A stretch of DNA of 21,623 bases from positions 1-21,623 of IMG/VR virus record IMGVR_UViG_3300028920_000295. One strand, given 5' to 3'. Within the stretch, counting starts at the first letter, position 1, and each line of letters begins with the position of its first letter. The notes below the pieces were generated by a model. That model saw only the letters and a list, made by a program, of their open reading frames with translations. It was not told the DNA's origin and searched no databases. Of the stretch, positions 12,611 to 18,512 are shown piece after piece. This DNA comes from a virus. A program made the position numbers and the translations under genes.

Positions 12611-12912
12611 TTTTTCTCCGTAATTACTGGTTTTTTAATCCTCATAACATGAGTTATTCTATCAAACTTTTTACCACCCCATCTTTTATCCTGATATACC
12701 CATCCGTTCTCTCTTACATGTGCAGCACCCCATTTATCAAAACTTCTTTGATTCACATCTACGTCACCAAAAGACCACCCTTCTGGTATACTTGAAAATC
12801 TATCAGGTTGGCCTGTTGACAAGCTGCTATCAACAAATGCAAGCCCACTATCCTTAAACCATACTAGATCACTAGTATTAAGTTTTTGTCCTTTAAATTT
12901 CTTCCACATCAT
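12607..12912 (-). CDS. Hypothetical protein, 101 aa
   Basis: Unrecognised. Trp- and Gly-rich with beta character: LVWFKDSGLAFVDSSL, PEGWSFGDVDV, AAHVRENGWVYQDKRWGGKKF, then a basic strand THVMRIKKPVI. No Cys pairs or membrane segments. Its codons are less AT-biased than most neighbours. The ATG follows GGAGTATAT, and it overlaps the upstream gene's end by 4 nt. Confidence 0.72.
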   Translation of the reverse strand: MMWKKFKGQKLNTSDLVWFKDSGLAFVDSSLSTGQPDRFSSIPEGWSFGDVDVNQRSFDKWGAAHVRENGWVYQDKRWGGKKFDRITHVMRIKKPVITEKK

Positions 12913-13112
12913 ATATACTCCTCTAATACTTCTAAAATTGAAGAGATAATAATAGGCATTATACTCTCTGATTCTTCTTTACTAAATTCCATTGTCTGGC
13001 CATATTCATTAAGTATATTCTCTTTTTTGAATTTGTTGTTTATTTTATTTATTATTTTATCTTTATTATTTATTACCCAGTCTTTTTGTTTTTTTATATT
13101 TTTTTCTCCCAC
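12909..13112 (-). CDS. Hypothetical protein, 67 aa, GTG start
   Basis: GTG at 13112-13110 follows GGAGGAAATTAA, a good site, and I see no better start. The product is Lys/Asn-rich and helical (KQKDWVINNKDKIINKIN) with a C-terminal amphipathic helix (SIMPIIISSILEVLEEYI). It could associate with a membrane or with another protein. Function unknown. Confidence 0.68.
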   Translation of the reverse strand: MGEKNIKKQKDWVINNKDKIINKINNKFKKENILNEYGQTMEFSKEESESIMPIIISSILEVLEEYI

Positions 13113-13127
13113 TTAATTTCCTCCAAA

Positions 13128-13202
13128 TCAATTCAATCTAGGATTTATATTCTTTATCTTCTCATTAACATATTCTACTATTGTTTCTATTATACAACTC
13201 AT
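13128..13202 (-). CDS. Short frame with unresolved start, 24 aa or longer
   Basis: The 138-base gap between two genes contains an open frame ending in TGA at 13130-13128. ATG at 13202, with AAGGA just upstream, gives MSCIIETIVEYVNEKIKN plus six residues. The frame stays open upstream to 13244 (VKTDQLEKEGT), close to an AAGGAG site at 13252-13247, but the ATG and GTG nearest that site are in other frames. It is therefore a tiny gene, a damaged one, or a non-canonical start. Confidence 0.3.
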   Translation of the reverse strand: MSCIIETIVEYVNEKIKNINPRLN

Positions 13203-13250
13203 TACTGTTCCTTCTTTTTCTAATTGGTCTGTTTTAACACATATTACTCC

Positions 13251-13436
13251 TTAAGTTACATTCTTAAATTTAGTAAATATATTAAATTTATTCTTTTTAG
13301 GTACCTTTAACACTCTAACATTTTTTTTCATATCTTTATTCTCTTCAAATATCATACTAACACATTTTCCTATAAACCTCCCATTCATCATGACATAAAT
13401 ATTCTCAGATTCCAAATTAATCTTTTTCTTTTTCAT
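13251..13436 (-). CDS. Small basic protein, 61 aa
   Basis: I take the ATG at 13436, which has AAGGA upstream, rather than the in-frame TTG two codons earlier. The product is a Lys-rich N-terminus followed by strands (ENIYVMMNGRFIGKCVSMIF) and a basic C-terminus. The layout resembles a small beta hairpin with basic tails, but no family is recognised. It overlaps the preceding gene by 20 nt. Confidence 0.62.
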   Translation of the reverse strand: MKKKKINLESENIYVMMNGRFIGKCVSMIFEENKDMKKNVRVLKVPKKNKFNIFTKFKNVT

Positions 13437-13548
13437 TTTCAAGTTCCTTAATCAAATCACTTAGCATTTGAAGAGCTTGGGAATCTTTCCATTTTCTGAA
13501 ATATTCTAATATATACTTTAGCTTATTTATTAGATCTTTTTTCTTCAT
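13417..13548 (-). CDS. Very small helical protein, 43 aa
   Basis: ATG at 13548-13546 and TAA at 13419-13417. The product (MKKKDLINKLKYILEYFRKW, then ALQMLSDLIKELENEKEK) is predicted to be two amphipathic helices. It overlaps both flanking genes in different frames, which is common here. The upstream ribosome binding site is weak (AAGGATGAAGAAAA). Confidence 0.55.
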   Translation of the reverse strand: MKKKDLINKLKYILEYFRKWKDSQALQMLSDLIKELENEKEKD

Positions 13549-13681
13549 TTTTCTTCATCCTTGTTATTTTTCTTTTTAAATTTGAATTTTCTTTCTTTAA
13601 TTTCTCTATTAAATAAATTACATCATACATATCTAAAAATTCTAAATTATTAATTATTTCTTTATAAGATCTTTCTTTCAC
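13523..13681 (-). CDS. Small coiled-coil protein, 52 aa, GTG start
   Basis: GTG at 13681-13679 overlaps the previous gene's last codons and lies eight bases after GAGGGG; TAA at 13525-13523. The sequence is KERSYKEIINNLEFLDMYD, then IYLIEKLKKENSNLKRKI with a clear heptad-like leucine pattern, suggesting a short dimeric coil. Function unknown. Confidence 0.6.
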   Translation of the reverse strand: MKERSYKEIINNLEFLDMYDVIYLIEKLKKENSNLKRKITRMKKNEEKRSNK

Positions 13682-13902
13682 ATTCTATTCCCCTCAAATT
13701 TATCACTTAAAAAAATATCAAACATAATACCTACTGGTATAATATCTCTTTTCAATATATTTAGTAATTCCTCTCTTTTATTTTCAAAACTAGATGGAAA
13801 AACCAAGATTAAAGAAAGATCATTCCAATTTTCTACCAATCTATATTTGGTTATGTTATTGTCTTCAAGATATTTTCTTAATGCTTCTATAGTTAAATTC
13901 AT
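13678..13902 (-). CDS. Hypothetical protein, 74 aa, paralogue of the 10788 gene
   Basis: A strand-helix-strand layout: IEALRKYLEDNNITKYRLVE (residues 5-24), LSLILVFP, EELLNILKRDIIPVGIMFD (residues 44-62). Positional similarity to the 10558-10788 protein (RRYLKKFNINEYTIV, LNYIEKNIVPVMYL) suggests a shared ancestor. Its ending contains the next gene's GTG start. Role unknown. Confidence 0.72.
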   Translation of the reverse strand: MNLTIEALRKYLEDNNITKYRLVENWNDLSLILVFPSSFENKREELLNILKRDIIPVGIMFDIFLSDKFEGNRM

Positions 13903-13906
13903 TTTA

Positions 13907-14167
13907 TTATTCCTTTAAACTTTCTTTTAACAAATCAATTGTCTCTATTCCTGAGCCTCTATGAATTATCTTGGTAGCCCCTTTATTTATTCTTAAGACA
14001 AAAGTAATTGATCCATTATGCTCAATTTTGGGAACATTAAAAGAACAAGCTAGGAATTCATTAGTTCCATAAAAAATCTCAGTGTTTATATCTTCTACAC
14101 TTGCACTCTCTAATATATCTTTTATCTGTTTTAAAATACTCTTTATATACTTCTTTTTATTTAACAC
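13907..14167 (-). CDS. Hypothetical protein, 86 aa
   Basis: Unrecognised. An N-terminal helix (KKYIKSILKQIKDILESA), then three predicted strands (NTEIFYGTNEFLACSF, SITFVLRINKGATKII), then a short C-terminal helix (IDLLKESLKE). No motif is visible. The ATG overlaps the previous gene by 11 nt. Confidence 0.7.
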   Translation of the reverse strand: MLNKKKYIKSILKQIKDILESASVEDINTEIFYGTNEFLACSFNVPKIEHNGSITFVLRINKGATKIIHRGSGIETIDLLKESLKE

Positions 14168-14456
14168 TTTTCACCTCACATTTATGTTCCACAGAGTTGC
14201 TAACTATTTTACCACATTTTAAGCATTTATGAATTCCACCCATTTTTTTATTTTCTTTTTTGCTAGTTTTATCTATATATCTATCTAAATACCATTTGGC
14301 TTTTTTTAAATCCTCTAAAGATTTTTCTTTGAATTCATGTCTTGCTATATATTTTATAACATTGCCTAAATGAAAATTTAAATTCCATTCTTCTATAACA
14401 TCAATGACTTCAAACTTAGACATATTATAATGTTTAGGATGATTTATGTTACTCAT
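14157..14456 (-). CDS. DUF3310 protein with a C-terminal zinc knuckle, 99 aa
   Basis: DUF3310 (PF11753) is a phage-associated domain sometimes annotated as a nucleotide kinase, but its real role is unknown. The hallmarks are HPKHYN at residues 6-11, the acidic region FEVIDVIEEW (15-24), LGNVIKYIARH (31-41) and the basic helix LEDLKKAKWYLDRYI (47-61). The C-terminal CLKCG (78-82), with H91 and C93, forms a probable zinc knuckle. The ATG follows GGAGAAAAAAAC and overlaps the preceding stop as ATGA. Confidence 0.88.
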   Translation of the reverse strand: MSNINHPKHYNMSKFEVIDVIEEWNLNFHLGNVIKYIARHEFKEKSLEDLKKAKWYLDRYIDKTSKKENKKMGGIHKCLKCGKIVSNSVEHKCEVKSVK

Positions 14457-14650
14457 GTTTTTTTCTCCATTTTATTATATTCTTCTTCACATTTCTTAAT
14501 TATATCTAATGCTTCTCCATAAGCCTGCATAGTACCTTCTCTAAAAGTTTTATGTGCCTTACCTTTAATTGTATTATAAGTAAATTTTTCTCTCTCATAT
14601 TCATTCTGTATTTTTTTCTTAATAATCTCTATTAATTTCTTTTCACTCAT
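14453..14650 (-). CDS. Hypothetical helical protein, 65 aa
   Basis: Charged and helical (KKLIEIIKKKIQNEYEREKF, then FREGTMQAYGEALDIIKKCEEEY). The pattern resembles small phage proteins of the form 'E.. F..G...AY.EAL..I', frequent in Bacillota phages and of unknown role. The ATG follows AAGGAGAATTTTTAATA. Coupled to the DUF3310 gene by an ATGA overlap. Confidence 0.7.
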   Translation of the reverse strand: MSEKKLIEIIKKKIQNEYEREKFTYNTIKGKAHKTFREGTMQAYGEALDIIKKCEEEYNKMEKKT

Positions 14651-14652
14651 TA

Positions 14653-14979
14653 TTAAAAATTCTCCTTAAAAAATTTATCTATCATATCAAAGAATTTTCC
14701 ATCTTTTATTTCTCCCATACCTTCATTTTCCTCATTTTCTATCCAAATCTCATTTTCAAAAACGACAATCCTATAAAATCTTTTTCCTTTATTTATAATT
14801 AATGTTGTTCCATAACTATTATAAGTTGATAATATTTTTTGTATATTACTCCCTAAAGCATTAAAAAATTCTATTCTATCATCATTTGTTAGGTATTTGT
14901 TTTGTAACTCTTTTGATATCATATTAAATATTCTATCACATTGTAATGACAAAATATCACCATTTTTTACTTTTATCAT
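14653..14979 (-). CDS. Hypothetical protein, 108 aa
   Basis: Unrecognised. An N-terminal strand (IKVKNGDILSL), a helix (RIFNMISKELQNKYL), then strands (TLIINKGKRFYRIVVFENEIWIE) and a C-terminal helix (FDMIDKFFKENF). It looks like a small alpha/beta domain. The ATG follows AGGAGGTATAT, the strongest ribosome binding site in this group. Confidence 0.73.
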   Translation of the reverse strand: MIKVKNGDILSLQCDRIFNMISKELQNKYLTNDDRIEFFNALGSNIQKILSTYNSYGTTLIINKGKRFYRIVVFENEIWIENEENEGMGEIKDGKFFDMIDKFFKENF

Positions 14980-14988
14980 ATATACCTC

Positions 14989-15228
14989 CTAATTAAATTC
15001 TCTTTTGCATTTTCTATACTTTTCCTTTCTTATTTTAATAATTTCTTTTATGCATTTAGGATGGCAGAACCTCTGAGTATTATGAATACTTGGGAATTCA
15101 ACTTTATATTTTTCATCAATATATTTATCTATTATTTTTTTAGTTAAGCTGTATGTTATATTTGTTTTTTTACAAACCTGTGAATAAGTCAACCATCTTT
15201 TTTTATACCATTTTAAATCTCTTTTCAT
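14989..15228 (-). CDS. HTH-like small protein, 79 aa
   Basis: A basic protein whose LTYSQVCKKTNITYSLTKKII (residues 13-33) looks like an excisionase/MerR-type helix-turn-helix, followed by a segment that could be a wing (YKVEFPSIHNTQRFCHPKCI). The CHPKC pair could bind metal. It may bind DNA and regulate nearby genes. Its ATG overlaps the stop of the Zn-ribbon gene as ATGA. The 15921 protein has a similar layout. Confidence 0.68.
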   Translation of the reverse strand: MKRDLKWYKKRWLTYSQVCKKTNITYSLTKKIIDKYIDEKYKVEFPSIHNTQRFCHPKCIKEIIKIRKEKYRKCKREFN

Positions 15229-15653
15229 AATTTTTTGCTTTTTATTAAATTGTCTAAAGTTGTCACTCTACTATTTTTAGAATTTCTCTTGCTAATTTTT
15301 TTAACTCTCTTTTTTCGTTGCATCTTATGAACATTTTTGGTCCGTTTAGATGATGAACTGCTAGTATCATTTCTTCTTTGTTGTTTCTTTTTACTATCAT
15401 CTCTACGTTTTTGTTTAATTTTATTGTCACTGCTTCCTTTTCTTTCATATTTTTTTCTCCTTGTCGTTGTTTTCCCCTTTGGTATTTTAAACCCAAAAAT
15501 ATTAGAGAAAGAAAATTCAATGAAAGCTTTGCTACTACATTTTTTACATCTTGATTTATTTTTTTTCCAAACATCAGCTGTATTAGTATAATGGCAATTT
15601 AGACACATTAAAACCGTATCATCATCACATTTTTTTAAATCAATTGTCTTCAT
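15225..15653 (-). CDS. Zinc-ribbon protein with a basic disordered tail, 142 aa
   Basis: Residues 1-55 carry a Cys4 zinc ribbon: CLNCHYTNTADVW and CKKC (Cys 17, 20, 36, 39), with a hydrophobic strand after it (AFIEFSFSNIFGFKI). From about residue 60 it is almost only Lys, Arg, Ser, Asp and Asn, with an S5 run. That stretch encodes a second, well-structured frame (15263-15448). The stop overlaps the next start as ATGA, which supports the long frame being real. It may bind DNA or RNA. Its function is not identified. Confidence 0.7.
   Translation of the reverse strand: MKTIDLKKCDDDTVLMCLNCHYTNTADVWKKNKSRCKKCSSKAFIEFSFSNIFGFKIPKGKTTTRRKKYERKGSSDNKIKQKRRDDSKKKQQRRNDTSSSSSKRTKNVHKMQRKKRVKKISKRNSKNSRVTTLDNLIKSKKL
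15263..15448 (-). CDS. Nested overprinted gene, 61 aa
   Basis: Entirely inside the 15225-15653 gene in another frame. ATG at 15448-15446 lies nine bases after AAGGAG, and TGA is at 15265-15263. The product looks folded: strands VTIKLNKNVEMIV and MILAVHHLNG, strand KMFIRC, then an amphipathic helix RELKKLAREILKIVE. This is more protein-like than the K/R/S-rich host frame it overlaps. Third-position composition does not clearly separate the two frames. Either could be the older frame. Confidence 0.5.
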   Translation of the reverse strand: MKEKEAVTIKLNKNVEMIVKRNNKEEMILAVHHLNGPKMFIRCNEKRELKKLAREILKIVE

Positions 15654-15921
15654 TTTTTCTCTCTATCATAATAGTCCCAATATGTTCTGGTCGTCCTTTT
15701 GAATAATAAGAAATATATTTATGCTCTTTATATATTTCCAAAATCTCATCTTCTCTTACAGAAAAAATCTTTATATATTTTGTATGTAACTTTTCATCAA
15801 TTATACAATGGACTCCATCTTTTATAATTTTTCTTTTGATTAAATTTTTTAATTTAACCACGCTTAATTTATTTTTCCTACAAAAATTACTTATAGGTAT
15901 TGTCTCTATTTTTTCTTTCAT
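15640..15921 (-). CDS. HTH-like hypothetical protein, 93 aa
   Basis: Residues 8-32 (IPISNFCRKNKLSVVKLKNLI) resemble a helix-turn-helix, followed by a wing-like segment and a helix (REDEILEIYKEHKY). The order and spacing resemble the 15228 protein, suggesting a pair of diverged regulators flanking the Zn-ribbon gene; this is a weak similarity. The ATG follows AAGGAGATGGAAA inside the previous gene's end (35-nt overlap). Confidence 0.66.
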   Translation of the reverse strand: MKEKIETIPISNFCRKNKLSVVKLKNLIKRKIIKDGVHCIIDEKLHTKYIKIFSVREDEILEIYKEHKYISYYSKGRPEHIGTIMIERKNEDN

Positions 15922-16054
15922 TTTCCATCTCCTTATCTATTTCAATACCATCAGTGTCTTTCTCATATTCTATTCTCTGATCTCTATTAAATTTGCTAAT
16001 ATAATCTTTTGTTACTACATTTGCTTTTAATAAGGCATTTTGAATTTCATTCAT
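15887..16054 (-). CDS. Short protein, 55 aa
   Basis: ATG at 16054-16052 after GGAGAAAGAAT, TAA at 15889-15887. The product is MNEIQNALLKANVVTKDYIS, then charged and disordered (KFNRDQRIEYEKDTDGIEID, KEMENERKNRDN). Its 3' end carries the strong ribosome binding site of the 15921 gene. It fills what would otherwise be a gap, supporting its being real. Function unknown. Confidence 0.62.
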   Translation of the reverse strand: MNEIQNALLKANVVTKDYISKFNRDQRIEYEKDTDGIEIDKEMENERKNRDNTYK

Positions 16055-16066
16055 ATTCTTTCTCCA

Positions 16067-16273
16067 TTATTGTGGTTTCCTTCTTATAAAATGATAATTT
16101 TTTAATTCTACTGTAATTTTATACATTTTACAATTTTTATTCATACACCTTATTTTTATAGATTGTTTAAAATCTACTTCTACTTTCAATTCATTACCAC
16201 ATCCTTCACATTTATGCTTAAATTCAACATATTCAAATTTCTTTATTTTTTTTATACTTTCAAGTTGCTTCAT
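16067..16273 (-). CDS. Zinc-ribbon-like protein, 68 aa
   Basis: CEGCGNELKVEVDF (first Cys pair near residues 23-26) and CMNKNCKMYKI (second near 43-48) form a Cys4 zinc ribbon with strand-like links. The tail is HFIRRKPQ. It overlaps the preceding membrane protein gene by 4 nt. Likely nucleic-acid- or protein-binding; no specific role is known. Confidence 0.72.
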   Translation of the reverse strand: MKQLESIKKIKKFEYVEFKHKCEGCGNELKVEVDFKQSIKIRCMNKNCKMYKITVELKNYHFIRRKPQ

Positions 16274-16539
16274 TTTTTTGCTCTTCTTTTTTTATTTTTT
16301 TTCTTTGGTTTATACTCAATAGCTTTTGTTTTTATTAAAATACCATATGTTAAAAAAAGAATTGCTACATAAACAACTCTATATTTCTTTCTTTTAATCT
16401 TTTTGATATTACCATAAAAAGATAACATTGTTGGAGTAATATAAAATTTATCAGTTTTAGTTATTTTAAAATGTGATTTAAAAAAAACCCAAAAATTTAA
16501 TTTTATTTCACTCCAAATTTTCTTAAAATATTCTTTCAT
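16270..16539 (-). CDS. Small membrane protein, 89 aa
   Basis: An aromatic, basic N-terminus (KKIWSEIKLNFWVFFKSHF) is followed by a single membrane helix near residues 55-69 (VVYVAILFLTYGILI) and a very basic C-terminus (PKKKNKKRRAKK). The positive tail suggests a cytoplasmic end. The ATG follows GGAGGAAAAAA. It could be a small phage membrane effector, but nothing in it is specific. Confidence 0.7.
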   Translation of the reverse strand: MKEYFKKIWSEIKLNFWVFFKSHFKITKTDKFYITPTMLSFYGNIKKIKRKKYRVVYVAILFLTYGILIKTKAIEYKPKKKNKKRRAKK

Positions 16540-16549
16540 TTTTTTCCTC

Positions 16550-16759
16550 CTATTCTTTTATTTTTTTGTAAATATCACTTTTACTTAAATCTTCAACAAC
16601 ATTACCCCTCCCAACTATTTCCATATCAAAATAAGCTTTACATTTCTTATGATAATATCCTGGAAGATTGCTTATAGTAATAGGACCATTTTTTTCCTCA
16701 TCATCTTTTACAGTTATTTCTTTCATACATCTCTGACAAATTTGTCCTATTCCTTCCAT
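16550..16759 (-). CDS. Cys-pair finger protein, 69 aa
   Basis: CQRCMKEITV near residues 8-11 and YHKKC (H37, C40) give a CxxC-x-HxxC pattern similar to a LIM-like or treble-clef half finger. The C-terminus is acidic and helical. The ATG follows AAGGTAGATATATC and overlaps the upstream gene by 13 nt. Function unknown. Confidence 0.7.
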   Translation of the reverse strand: MEGIGQICQRCMKEITVKDDEEKNGPITISNLPGYYHKKCKAYFDMEIVGRGNVVEDLSKSDIYKKIKE

Positions 16760-16971
16760 GATATATCTACCTTTCCAAATATTGAATTATAAGTAAATTT
16801 TTTATTTTTGAAAATATCTTTAGTTAATTTTGTTAAAGAACTTCTTTCAATCGGTATTGCCATTATCATTTTCTTAAAATCACTTCTAGAAAAAGATATT
16901 TCCTTTATTTTTATAAAATTTTCATTACAATCTTTTAAAAAATCATTGATTACTTGTCGCTGATGCTTCAT
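16747..16971 (-). CDS. Hypothetical protein, 74 aa
   Basis: Unrecognised. Helical N-terminus (VINDFLKDCNENFIKI), middle strand/helix (SDFKKMIMAIPIERSSL) and an end FTYNSIFGKVDISW typical of short phage proteins that finish with a hydrophobic strand. GAGGT lies nine bases before the ATG, and the gene begins inside the 3' end of the transglycosylase-like gene (29-nt overlap). Confidence 0.7.
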   Translation of the reverse strand: MKHQRQVINDFLKDCNENFIKIKEISFSRSDFKKMIMAIPIERSSLTKLTKDIFKNKKFTYNSIFGKVDISWKE

Positions 16972-18172
16972 TATAAATTACCTCTTTTATTTTCTTTTTA
17001 AAAGCTTTTCTAAAAAAATAAATGAATCCAACAATGTAAATATATACAGAAAATATAAAAAAGAAACAGCATAAAATAAAAGTAATGATAAAACCAATAG
17101 AAATTTTATCACCTACTTTTATTTTCTTTAAAATATCTTTTGCAACCCATTTTACTTTTTTTAAAGCTTTAACACCTTTCCCACTTCTAGATTGTTTAGA
17201 AATTACTCTCAATCTTTTATTTGCTTTTTTTAATTCTTTTTTAAGTTCTTTTAATTTCTCATCTTTTTCATTAGAAGCCTCTTCATAATTTTTTATTTTC
17301 TTTCTCAAAGATCTAATTATAGATCTAGTTTTTCTAAAATCAATTTCTTCCTCTCTTATTCTACTGAAATAAGCTTGCCATTTTTCAATTATTTCTTTAC
17401 AAGGTTCTAGCTTACCAGATTCATATGCCTCTTTCATTTCTCTAAATGTATAATAATATTTTATAACATTATACTTTTTTCCATTTAATGTAAAACTAAC
17501 TGGAACTTTTCCTTCACCTCTATCCCAATATTTTGACAAGAATCCGCCCCAATGATATATTGAAACATACCAATCTTCCCTCCCTTGAAAACTTCTTCTT
17601 TCCCACCAAAGTAATGCATAAGTTATTTTTAAACTTGTTATAGGATCATATAAATCTTTTTTAGATTTTAGCTCAAAATATAAAAGCCTTCTTATATTAT
17701 CTGGCATAAATCTTAATAATCTCTCAGCTAATAAAGCTGTTGGCCATTTTATCCCACCTATCCCTATTTCTCCATAATCATGATCCATCCATGGATTAAA
17801 ACTACTTTCCATTTTATGTATTATTGGAACATCATATAACCCAAAAAACAATATAGTAGCACACCTATAATTAAATCTTATATACTTTATTTTCTGGTCT
17901 TTATTCATAGATTTTTTATAATTTTGGTCATATTTATACGAAAAAGCTGTCAATATATCTATCATCATTTTGGTGTATTTGCTTTCAGCATCAGGCATCT
18001 TAGTCCAATCAAATTCAGATCTAAGGGCAAGAATTTCTGCAGCTACTTTATTTTTATATTTACCACTATCAACTATTAATCTGCTTAGTTCAACTAAGGA
18101 AAGAAAACAAATAGAAACAGTTATTATAAACAATAATATTTTCAAATCTAATTTTTTTATTTTTTCAATCAT
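16943..18172 (-). CDS. Membrane-anchored lytic-transglycosylase-like protein, 409 aa
   Basis: The start chosen is ATG 18172, with GAGGTG six bases before it, not the ATG five codons upstream. A membrane helix at about 12-34 leads into an SLT-type domain (residues 100-240). ESSFNP at 122-127 supplies the likely catalytic E122; GEIGIGG at 134-140 corresponds to the family's G-x-x-G-L-x-Q region; VSIYHWGG at 203-210 corresponds to the A-x-Y-N-x-G stretch. A charged coiled coil (about 273-330) and a second membrane helix (358-388) follow, with a basic cytoplasmic tail. With both ends anchored, the SLT and coil would sit outside the membrane. It may remodel peptidoglycan, for lysis or entry. Proximity to recombination genes rather than tail genes is unusual. 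Confidence 0.8.
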   Translation of the reverse strand: MIEKIKKLDLKILLFIITVSICFLSLVELSRLIVDSGKYKNKVAAEILALRSEFDWTKMPDAESKYTKMMIDILTAFSYKYDQNYKKSMNKDQKIKYIRFNYRCATILFFGLYDVPIIHKMESSFNPWMDHDYGEIGIGGIKWPTALLAERLLRFMPDNIRRLLYFELKSKKDLYDPITSLKITYALLWWERRSFQGREDWYVSIYHWGGFLSKYWDRGEGKVPVSFTLNGKKYNVIKYYYTFREMKEAYESGKLEPCKEIIEKWQAYFSRIREEEIDFRKTRSIIRSLRKKIKNYEEASNEKDEKLKELKKELKKANKRLRVISKQSRSGKGVKALKKVKWVAKDILKKIKVGDKISIGFIITFILCCFFFIFSVYIYIVGFIYFFRKAFKKKIKEVIYNEASATSNQ

Positions 18173-18176
18173 ACTT

Positions 18177-18512
18177 TCACCTCTCATTTTTTAAATCTTC
18201 CCTTAAAGGCCTTGTGTTATTATAACATGTTGTGCAAAAACCAAAAAATGGCATTACATTTTTTGAAGAACCACAACATTTACAAATCAAAAACCTAGAT
18301 TTTCTTCCTCTTTTTTCCTTTATATATTTTTTCAAATATTTAGATTTTAAACATTCAGAACAATATAAATTATTTTTATATGTTTTCTTTCCACATCTTA
18401 TGCATCTATTTATCTTTTTCTGGTTTCTGGGTTTTCCCTTTTTCTTGCTCTTGTTTTTTATTTTGCTTTTTGGCTTGGTTATTTTTGTTTTCATTTTCTT
18501 CTTTGTTATCAT
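18177..18512 (-). CDS. Lys-rich zinc-ribbon protein, 111 aa
   Basis: The ATG at 18512 follows GGAGG by five bases and is preferred to the in-frame GTG at 18518. Residues 1-33 are very basic, and are read from the same DNA as the tail of the previous gene. Two zinc ribbons follow: CIRCGKKTYK with YCSECLK, then CKCCGSSKNV with CTTCYNN. Double-ribbon proteins of this size often bind nucleic acid. The end overlaps the ribosome binding site of the transglycosylase-like gene. Confidence 0.7.
   Translation of the reverse strand: MITKKKMKTKITKPKSKIKNKSKKKGKPRNQKKINRCIRCGKKTYKNNLYCSECLKSKYLKKYIKEKRGRKSRFLICKCCGSSKNVMPFFGFCTTCYNNTRPLREDLKNER

Noticed and set aside
15449-15574. Longer form of the nested gene starting at 15574
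   Set aside because: The extra N-terminal part is the shadow of the zinc-ribbon coding frame and has no start site of its own; the internal ATG at 15448 has AAGGAG.
17036-17060. A TGTATATAT-like string inside the transglycosylase-like gene
   Set aside because: It encodes membrane-helix residues (SVYIYIVG), lacks a GTTAA box at 14 bases and is not near a gene boundary.
18173-18187. ATG at 18187 as start of the transglycosylase-like gene
   Set aside because: It would bury the GAGGTG site in the coding sequence and overlap the previous stop; the ATG at 18172 is well spaced from that site.
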